From positions 1 to 15,414 of the forward strand of contig JAUVEQ010000020.1 of the NCBI GenBank assembly GCA_030594725.1: a DNA stretch of 15,414 nucleotides. The letters run 5' to 3'. This DNA is from Methanobacteriota archaeon (GTDB taxonomy: Archaea; Thermoplasmatota; DTKX01; GCA-020343715). The translations under genes and the position numbers were made by a program. Shown piece after piece: positions 6,666 to 12,806 of this stretch (positions are counted from its first letter, which is position 1; every line of letters begins with the position of its first letter). The notes under the pieces were generated by a model, which was not told where the DNA came from, ran no database searches, and saw only the letters and a list, made by a program, of their open reading frames with translations.

Positions 6666-9600
6666 TCAAACCAGGTCGATGCTCTCCTCCAGCTTGCGCA
6701 TGCACAGGTCCCGGTCCTCCATGACGGCCTGCTTGTCCTCGAGCAGGTCCGCGGCCCGGTCGTAGTTCTGCACCGCGTCGGCGTAGATGTGCATCGCCTC
6801 CAGCGTCTTGGCCAGGTTGTAGTACCCCTCGGGGTCGTCGCCCTTGATCCTGATGGCCTTCTGGTAGCAGTAGGCCGCGTCCTTCACGCGGCCCAGGGAG
6901 TACAGGGAAGCGCCCTTGTTGTTCCAGGCCCTGTAGTGCCGGGGCTTGATGTTCAGGGTGATGTCGTAGCAGCGCAGGGCGTGCTGGTAGTCCCCCGTGG
7001 CCTGGAGGGCCGAGCCCTTGTTGAACCAGCCCTCCTCGTGCTTGTCGTCCAGGACGGTGACCCTGGTGAAGGCGGCGATGGCGGTCTCGTAGTCCCCCAG
7101 CTCGAAGCTGACGGTGCCCTTGTTGTACCACGCCTCCTGGTCGCTGTAGTCGATGGCGATGGCCCGCTCGTAGCAGATGATGGCGTCGTCCTTCCGGCCG
7201 TTCTCGTACAGGGCGGTGCCCATGTCGACCCACGGGAGGGCCGCGCCCTCGTCGTGCTCCAGGGCCTTGGCGTAGCAGCGCACGCTCTCCTCCACCTTTC
7301 CGAAGTCGTGGAATATCGAGCCCATGGTGAACCAGGCCTCGGAGTGGGTGTTGTCCTTGAGCAGCGCCCGGTACAGGGAGCCCGTGGCCTCGTAGTGGTC
7401 ACCCAGGTAGGACTGGGCCTTGCCCGTTCCGGCCCAGGCGTCCTGGTAGCCGGGCTTGGCGTCCAGTGCCTGTTCGAAGGAATGCAGGGCCTCCTCGGGC
7501 ATGTCGATCTTGAGCAGGGCCATGCCCTTGTCCTTGTGGGCGATCTCGTTCTTCGGGTCTGCGTCGATGGCCCGCTCGAAGCAGTCCAGGGCGTCGTCCA
7601 CCTTCTCCTGCCCCTCCAGGACCTCGCCCTTCTCCGTCCATGCCTCGCTGTTGTTGGGATTCAGCTCCAGGGCCTGGTCGAAGTTGGCGAGGGCGGCCTC
7701 CAAGTCGCCGATGGACCTCATGAGCATCCCCCGGGAAAGGAGCAGGTCGTCGTTGCCCGGGTCCAGCTCGATGGCCTTGTCGAAGCACACGATGGCCTCG
7801 GCGTCGAGACCCAGCTTGTACGACGAGTAGCCCCGGAGGGACCAGGCCTCCTTGTTGGTCTCGTCCAGACGCAGGGCGCGGTCCAGGCACGATATGGCCA
7901 GGTCGAGCTCGCCCAGGGCGTACAGGGCCTTGCCCTTGTGGATCCAGGTGCTGGTGCAGTCCGGGTCCAGGCGAAGGCTCTGGTTGTGGCAGGCGATGGC
8001 CTCGTTGTACACGCCCATGCGGTACAGCGCCTTGCCCTTGTTCCGCCAGCTGCGGGATGAGTCGGGATCGATCTCCAGGGCCTTGTCGAAGCTGCCGAAG
8101 GCGCCCTCGTAGTTGCCCATCTCCAGCTGCACGAAGCCCCGGTGGTTGTAGGCCACCACGTTGGTGGGGTCCAGTTTGAGGGCGGTGTTGAAGGACTTGA
8201 GGGCGGGCTTGCTCCGGTTGAGCCTGCACAGGATCTCGCCCTTGGCGAAGTGGGTGTCCGGGTCCTTGTTCTCGATGTCCAGGGCGCTGTCGAGGGACTT
8301 CAATGCCTCGGTGTCGTCCCCCAGGTCGAACATGAGACGGCCCTTGTCCCTCCAGGCCTGGTGGTAATCGGGGTCCAGCTGGATGGCCCTGTCGTAGCTC
8401 TCCATGGCCTCCTGCTGACGGTCCATCGCGGCCATGGCCAGTCCCCGGTTGTACCAGGCCGTCTGATCGTCGGGGTTGGCCTCGATGGCCTGGTTCAGGG
8501 CATCCAGGGCCTCCTCGATGCGACCCAGCTCCTGGAGCAGCGAGAGCTTGTGCTTCCATGCCACCTCGAAGGTGGGGTCCAGGTCCAGGGCGCGGCTGTA
8601 GTTGTAGATGGCCTCATCGTACTCGTCGAACTCCTCCAGCGTGAGGCCCATGTCCGCGTAGACGGCCGGGTCGGTGTCGTCCAGCTTGAGCACCCGCTCG
8701 TAGGTGTGCAACGCCTCCTCGTACAGCTTGAGGGCGTGCTGCACCTCTCCCTTGAGCCTCATGGCCGCGGCGTTCTTGGGCTCGAGGCGGAGCAGGCGGT
8801 CGTAGCTGCGCAGGGCCTCCTTGTTGCGGCCCACCTTCTTGAGGGCGTCGGACCTCAGGCGCCAGACGCCCGCGTCCTGGGGGTCGAACTTGAGCAGGCG
8901 GTCGTAGCAGACCAGGGCCTCCTCGTCCCGCTCCAGGGCCCGCAGCGCTTCGCCCTTGCCGCGCCATGCGCTCACCAGGCGCGGGTTGAGGGCAAGGGCG
9001 CTGTCGTAGGCCTCCACGGCCTTCTCGAAGTCCTTGATCGCGAGCTGGGCGTCGCCCAGGTTGCTCCAGACGCCCTCGGAGGCGTTGCCGTTGTCGATGG
9101 CATTTACGTAGCAGTCCGCCGCCTCGGGGAACTTGGAGGCGGCGAACATCGCGTCGCCCTTCTCCTTCCATGCGTCCCCGTTCTTCGGGTTGAGCTCCAG
9201 CACCCGCTCGAAGGCCTCGATGGCGTCCTTGGGCCTCTTGAGGGTCAGGTAGGCGAGGCCCTTGTGGTACCAGGCGTCCTCGAAGGTGGGCAGGATGTTG
9301 GTGGCCCGGTCGAAGCTCTCCAGGGCCTCTTCGTGGCGCTCCAGCATGGCCAGGGCCCTGCCCCTCTTGAACCAGGCGTTCACGTCCGCCGGGTCCTTCT
9401 CGATGCGCTTCTCGTAGGCCGCCAGCGCCTCGGGGATGCGGCCCAGGGCCTCCAGGATCTGCTCCTTGTGCTCCCAGGCCTCCAGGTTGTCGTCGTTGAG
9501 CAGGATGACCCTGTCGAAGGCGGCCAGGGCCTCGTTGCGCATGCCGCCCCGCTCCATTATCTGGCCCTTCATGAACCAGGCGTCCTCCATCTCGCTGTCC

Positions 9601-12374
9601 AGCTCGATGGCCTTGTTCAGGGACTGGAGGGCGGCCTTGAGGTTCTTGAGGTCCGCCAGTATGGCGCCCCGCTCGTACCAGATGGGAGCGTCCTGTGGCT
9701 CCAATTTGAGGTACTGGTCGAAGGCCCTCAGTGCGTCCGCCTTGTTGTCCACCTGCTTGGCGCACATGCCCTTGTTGCGCCACGCCTCCGCCTGCTTGGG
9801 ATTGATGGCGAGGGCGTGGTCGTACGCCTCCACCGCCTCCTCGTACTGCTCCATCTGGTAGTGGACCGAGCCCTTGGCGTTCCAGATGCGGTCCTTCCGG
9901 GTCTCGACGGCAAGCACCTTGTCGAAGGCCTCGAGGGCCTCCACCATGAAGCCCAGGTCGTACTGGGCTAGACCCTTCTTCTCCCAGACCTCGATGTCGC
10001 TGGGGTCCAGGGCCAGTATGCGGTTGTAGACCACGATGGCCTGCTGGGGCATGCCCAGGGACTCGAGGGCCGAGGCCTTTGCCCGGAGGGCCTCCAGGCT
10101 GTCGGGCTGGAGTTCCAGCACGTGGTCGTAGGCCTTGAGGGCGTCCTCGGACTGATGGACGTCGGAGAGGAAGCGGGCCTTCTCGAGCCAAACCTCCACG
10201 TCGTTGTACCGGATGACGGTCAGCCGGTCGTACGCCTCCAGCGACTCGGGTATGCGTCCCAGCTTGCGGAGGACCTTGGCCATGTTGTGCCAGGCCTCGT
10301 GGTCGTTGGGGTTCTTCTCGATGGCCCGCTCGTAGACCTCGAGGGCCTCCTCGAGGCGGCCAGTGTGGGTGAGGGCCTCCTCCTTGAGGGACCAGATCTC
10401 CTCGTCGTCGGGCTCGATGTCCAGGACGCGATCGAAGCACTCGATGGACTCGTCGTACATCTTGAGGTTGAACAGCATCTTCCCCTTGCCGCGCCAGGCC
10501 TCCAGGTGGTCGGGCTTGAGCTGGAGGGTCGTGTTGTAGGCCATCATGGACTCCTTGGTGGAGCCCAGCTCCTCCAGGGCCTTGGCCTTCATGAACCACA
10601 CGTCCACGTCCCGGGGGTTGAGCTTGAGGATGGTGTTGTAGCACTCGACGGCCTCCTCGGTGCGGCCCAGCTTGCGCAGGGCGGTGCCCTTGTTGCGCCA
10701 CGCCTGCTCCAGGTTGGGGTTGAGGCTGAGGGCCCTGTCGTAGCGGTCCGCCGCCTCCTCGAACCTCTCCAGGTAATAGTAGGCGTTGCCCAGGGAGTTG
10801 TACACCGCTCCCCGGGAGGGGTTGAGCTCGATCACCTTCTCGAAGACCGGTATGGATTCCTCGTACCGCTTCAGCTCGTACAGGGCATTGCCCTTGTTCT
10901 CCAGGAGCTCCATGTCGTCGGGCTTCGAGCCCAGGGCCCTGTCGATGTGGTTGAGGGCGTTGGGCCAATCGCCCAGGCGGGCGTAGGAGTTGCCGAGGTA
11001 TCGGTCCACCTCCTCGTAGCCCGGGGTCTGGCCGGCCACCTTTGCCAGGTGGGGCACCGCCGCCTGATCGTCCCCGAACTCGGCGTAGAGGGTGCCCAGG
11101 CGATAGACGGCATCCATGTTGTTGGGCTCCAGCTCCACGGTCCTGCTGAACGAGTCCATCGCGCCCCTCATGTCCTGGATGGTCTGCAGGCACAGGCCCC
11201 TCTGGTAGTGGGCCTCGACGTTGTCCGGTTCCCGCCGGACCGCCTCGCCGTAGCTACCCGCGGCCTCGGCCCACCGCTCCAGTTCCTGCAGGGCCTGGGC
11301 CCTCCGGAAGTACGCGAAGGCGTCCTCGGGGCCGAACTCGATGAGCTTGGTGTAGTTGGTGACAGCCTCCTCCCAGCGACCGACCTCGAAGAGGGCGTTG
11401 GCCCGGTTGTTCCACACCTCGTCACGGGTGGGATTGATGGATATGGCGCGGTCGTAGGCCTCGATGGCCTTGTCCACGTTGCCCATCTTCTTGTGGGCCG
11501 CGCCTATGTTGATGTACATGTCCACGTCGTTGGGCCGGAGCTTGATGACCTCGGAGAATGCCTCGATGGCGTTCTCGTACCGGCCCTGCTCCATGAGCAC
11601 CACGCCCATGTTGCCCCAGGCCTTGTCGTAGTCGGGACGGAGCTTGGTGGCCTTGTCGAAGGCCGAGAGCGCGTGGATGGACTTGCCCACTCTCATGTTG
11701 GCAACGCCCATGTTGTACCATGCCTCGACCGCGCCGTCGTTGAGGTCCGTGGCCCTCTTGTATGCGGCAACGGCCTCCTCGTCCCGCTCCAGGTCCTGCA
11801 GCACGCAACCCTTGTTGTACCAGGTGATCCACACGTCGGACTGGAGCTTGAGGGCCTTGTCGTAGTTGTCTAGGGCCTGGTCCAGCTTGCCCCGGGAGTA
11901 GTAGTAGTTGCCGAGGCGCAGGTAGGCCTCGGGATTGGCGAGGAGATTTCCGGACTTGTCCTCGACCTCCTTGACCTTCTGCTCGATCATGTCCACGACC
12001 TGGCGGTCCTTGGCGGAGATGGACATGTCCCCACCCTTGGTGTACTCGGCCACCACTCCCATCTGGTTCATGAGAAGGTTCAGCTGGTTGGCGATGTTCT
12101 CCAGCTGCTGAGCGTCCATCCCCTCGAGGGACATGGACTGGATCTGCTTCATGGCGTCGCCCGTGGACACGAAGCTCACGCCGTCCCCGTACGTGGTGGG
12201 ACCCACGGAGAGGGAGCTGCTGCCCCGGTCCCTCTTGCGTTCCAATGCGCCTCCGCCGAGGGCCGAGCCTCCACCGATCAGGCCCCCTTCTGTGCCCAAG
12301 AGATGGGCACCGCAATTGGAGCACTCGTTGGAGCCTGGAGGATTGTCAGTACCGCACTTGGCACAACGGGCCAT
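6666..12374 (-). CDS. Giant zinc-ribbon TPR protein with 51 gapless repeats
   Basis: The protein has 1902 residues. Residues 4-21 form a zinc ribbon, C-x2-C-x10-C-x2-C (C4, C7, C18, C21). A Gly/Ser-rich linker (about 28-63) and a helical segment (about 72-146) follow. Residues 148-1881 are 51 consecutive TPR units of exactly 34 residues, consensus xAWxxKGxALxxLGRxEEAL then DRALxLDPxx; 35 of 51 have Trp at position 4. The last 21 residues (EDRDLCMRKLEESIDLV at the end) cap the array. TPRs bind peptides and partner proteins, and an array of this length would form a superhelix of several turns, so a large cytosolic scaffold is inferred. No signal peptide, membrane segment or catalytic motif is seen. 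AGGTGG lies 4 nt before the ATG at 12374, supporting the start. The gene is divergent from the beta-helix gene at 12807. What the zinc ribbon binds is unknown. Confidence 0.93.
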   Translation of the reverse strand: MARCAKCGTDNPPGSNECSNCGAHLLGTEGGLIGGGSALGGGALERKRDRGSSSLSVGPTTYGDGVSFVSTGDAMKQIQSMSLEGMDAQQLENIANQLNLLMNQMGVVAEYTKGGDMSISAKDRQVVDMIEQKVKEVEDKSGNLLANPEAYLRLGNYYYSRGKLDQALDNYDKALKLQSDVWITWYNKGCVLQDLERDEEAVAAYKRATDLNDGAVEAWYNMGVANMRVGKSIHALSAFDKATKLRPDYDKAWGNMGVVLMEQGRYENAIEAFSEVIKLRPNDVDMYINIGAAHKKMGNVDKAIEAYDRAISINPTRDEVWNNRANALFEVGRWEEAVTNYTKLIEFGPEDAFAYFRRAQALQELERWAEAAGSYGEAVRREPDNVEAHYQRGLCLQTIQDMRGAMDSFSRTVELEPNNMDAVYRLGTLYAEFGDDQAAVPHLAKVAGQTPGYEEVDRYLGNSYARLGDWPNALNHIDRALGSKPDDMELLENKGNALYELKRYEESIPVFEKVIELNPSRGAVYNSLGNAYYYLERFEEAADRYDRALSLNPNLEQAWRNKGTALRKLGRTEEAVECYNTILKLNPRDVDVWFMKAKALEELGSTKESMMAYNTTLQLKPDHLEAWRGKGKMLFNLKMYDESIECFDRVLDIEPDDEEIWSLKEEALTHTGRLEEALEVYERAIEKNPNDHEAWHNMAKVLRKLGRIPESLEAYDRLTVIRYNDVEVWLEKARFLSDVHQSEDALKAYDHVLELQPDSLEALRAKASALESLGMPQQAIVVYNRILALDPSDIEVWEKKGLAQYDLGFMVEALEAFDKVLAVETRKDRIWNAKGSVHYQMEQYEEAVEAYDHALAINPKQAEAWRNKGMCAKQVDNKADALRAFDQYLKLEPQDAPIWYERGAILADLKNLKAALQSLNKAIELDSEMEDAWFMKGQIMERGGMRNEALAAFDRVILLNDDNLEAWEHKEQILEALGRIPEALAAYEKRIEKDPADVNAWFKRGRALAMLERHEEALESFDRATNILPTFEDAWYHKGLAYLTLKRPKDAIEAFERVLELNPKNGDAWKEKGDAMFAASKFPEAADCYVNAIDNGNASEGVWSNLGDAQLAIKDFEKAVEAYDSALALNPRLVSAWRGKGEALRALERDEEALVCYDRLLKFDPQDAGVWRLRSDALKKVGRNKEALRSYDRLLRLEPKNAAAMRLKGEVQHALKLYEEALHTYERVLKLDDTDPAVYADMGLTLEEFDEYDEAIYNYSRALDLDPTFEVAWKHKLSLLQELGRIEEALDALNQAIEANPDDQTAWYNRGLAMAAMDRQQEAMESYDRAIQLDPDYHQAWRDKGRLMFDLGDDTEALKSLDSALDIENKDPDTHFAKGEILCRLNRSKPALKSFNTALKLDPTNVVAYNHRGFVQLEMGNYEGAFGSFDKALEIDPDSSRSWRNKGKALYRMGVYNEAIACHNQSLRLDPDCTSTWIHKGKALYALGELDLAISCLDRALRLDETNKEAWSLRGYSSYKLGLDAEAIVCFDKAIELDPGNDDLLLSRGMLMRSIGDLEAALANFDQALELNPNNSEAWTEKGEVLEGQEKVDDALDCFERAIDADPKNEIAHKDKGMALLKIDMPEEALHSFEQALDAKPGYQDAWAGTGKAQSYLGDHYEATGSLYRALLKDNTHSEAWFTMGSIFHDFGKVEESVRCYAKALEHDEGAALPWVDMGTALYENGRKDDAIICYERAIAIDYSDQEAWYNKGTVSFELGDYETAIAAFTRVTVLDDKHEEGWFNKGSALQATGDYQHALRCYDITLNIKPRHYRAWNNKGASLYSLGRVKDAAYCYQKAIRIKGDDPEGYYNLAKTLEAMHIYADAVQNYDRAADLLEDKQAVMEDRDLCMRKLEESIDLV
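6732..11933 (-). repeat. Coding tandem array: 51 units of 102 bp (TPR)
   Basis: The DNA encoding residues 148-1881 of the giant TPR protein is 5202 bp, exactly 51 times 102 bp. The units are diverged in sequence but show no gain or loss of residues between them. Long open frames on the opposite strand and in other frames across this stretch are by-products of the periodic, GC-rich codons. Confidence 0.9.
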
Positions 12375-12378
12375 GGAA

Positions 12379-12384
12379 CCACCT
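12379..12384 (-). promoter_or_regulatory. Ribosome binding site AGGTGG of the giant TPR gene
   Basis: AGGTGG on the minus strand ends 4 nt before the ATG at 12374. It fixes that start in preference to internal Met codons, which would remove the zinc ribbon. Confidence 0.7.
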
Positions 12385-12388
12385 ACTA

Positions 12389-12406
12389 ACCCAGCCTAGG
12401 CTGGGT
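12389..12406. promoter_or_regulatory. Perfect 18-bp palindrome upstream of the giant TPR gene
   Basis: ACCCAGCCTAGGCTGGGT is a perfect palindrome with no spacer, ending 4 nt from the ribosome binding site and 14 nt from the ATG. As DNA it suits a dimeric repressor covering the transcription start. As RNA it would give a 7-bp stem with a CUAG loop. Which applies depends on the true start of transcription. Confidence 0.6.
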
Positions 12407-12410
12407 GCTC

Positions 12411-12440
12411 GATAATGCCCTTGAAGGTTAATTAAGGTTA
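12411..12440 (-). promoter_or_regulatory. Candidate promoter of the giant TPR gene
   Basis: There are two A/T-rich candidates on the minus strand: CTTAATTAACC (around 12437-12427, core TTAATTAA at 12435-12428) and CATTATC (around 12417-12411). The first puts transcription start at about 12406, so the palindrome falls in the leader. The second puts it at about 12388, so the palindrome lies between TATA and start. On the plus strand AAGGTTA occurs twice, at 12424-12430 and 12434-12440, one helical turn apart. Confidence 0.4.
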
Positions 12441-12496
12441 GGTGCCGCCAGCGTCCCTTCCCCCGCTTCTGAGGGCTCACTGGCCGGCCCCCTTCC

Positions 12497-12724
12497 ATCC
12501 AACCGTCCGTCCATCCATCAATCCGTCCATCCGTCCATCCATCCGTTCATCCGCCAATCCGTTCATCCGCCAATCCGTCCATCCGCCAATCCGTCCATCC
12601 GTCCATCCGTCCGTCCATCCATCAATCCGTCCATCGATCCGTCCATCAATCCATCAATCCATCCATCAATCCGTCCATCAATCCGTCCATCCATCAATCC
12701 ATCCGTCCATCCGTCCATCGATCC
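12497..12724. repeat. 4-bp tandem repeat, 57 units, plus-strand consensus ATCC/GTCC
   Basis: Parsed in one register, all 228 bases fall into 57 four-base units: ATCC (27), GTCC (15), ATCA (7), GCCA (3), GTTC (2), ATCG (2) and AACC (1). No insertion or deletion breaks the register. Higher-order structure is visible: a 16-bp unit ATCCGTTCATCCGCCA at 12541-12556 and 12557-12572, with a one-base variant at 12573-12588, and an identical 24-mer at 12505-12528 and 12609-12632. The minus strand carries GG every four bases. Confidence 0.95.
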
Positions 12725-12761
12725 CCCGGGTCGCTGGTCCCATCCATTCAAGGGAAATTTA

Positions 12762-12806
12762 TTTATATAAACCGATAGGAATCCAGTAAGGACCTTAGGA
12801 GGTGGA
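12762..12806 (+). promoter_or_regulatory. Promoter and ribosome binding site of the beta-helix gene
   Basis: TTTATATAA at 12762-12770, preceded by GGGAAA, is the best TATA box in the window and places transcription start near 12792. GGAGGTG at 12798-12804 is a near-complete ribosome binding site just 2 nt from the ATG (4 nt counted from GGAGG). The inverted repeat TAAGG-A-CCTTA at 12787-12797 straddles the expected start. Confidence 0.75.

Larger units (their letters stand above)
12375..12806. other. Divergent intergenic region with two promoters, palindrome and 4-bp tandem repeat
   Basis: These 432 bases separate the minus-strand TPR gene from the plus-strand beta-helix gene. Read left to right they hold the TPR gene's ribosome binding site, an 18-bp palindrome, A/T-rich promoter candidates, a GC-rich stretch with nothing recognised (about 12441-12496), a 228-bp 4-bp repeat, and the beta-helix promoter and ribosome binding site. 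The open frames crossing it (for example 12442-12789 on the plus strand, tetrapeptides such as RPSI) are low-complexity translations of the repeat and are not accepted as genes. Confidence 0.85.

Noticed and set aside
8614..11193. 859-codon open frame on the minus strand in another frame of the TPR gene
   Set aside because: Its translation is low-complexity, rich in G, R, P and Q, and periodic with the TPR units. It is a shadow of the real frame.
12497..12724. CRISPR array
   Set aside because: There are no unique spacers between constant repeats of 20-40 bp. The whole tract consists of 4-bp units.
12442..12789. 115-codon open frame on the plus strand through the 4-bp repeat
   Set aside because: A 4-bp repeat lacking stop triplets is open in all frames. 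The product is a tetrapeptide repeat, has no ribosome binding site, and the frame runs across the TATA box of the beta-helix gene.
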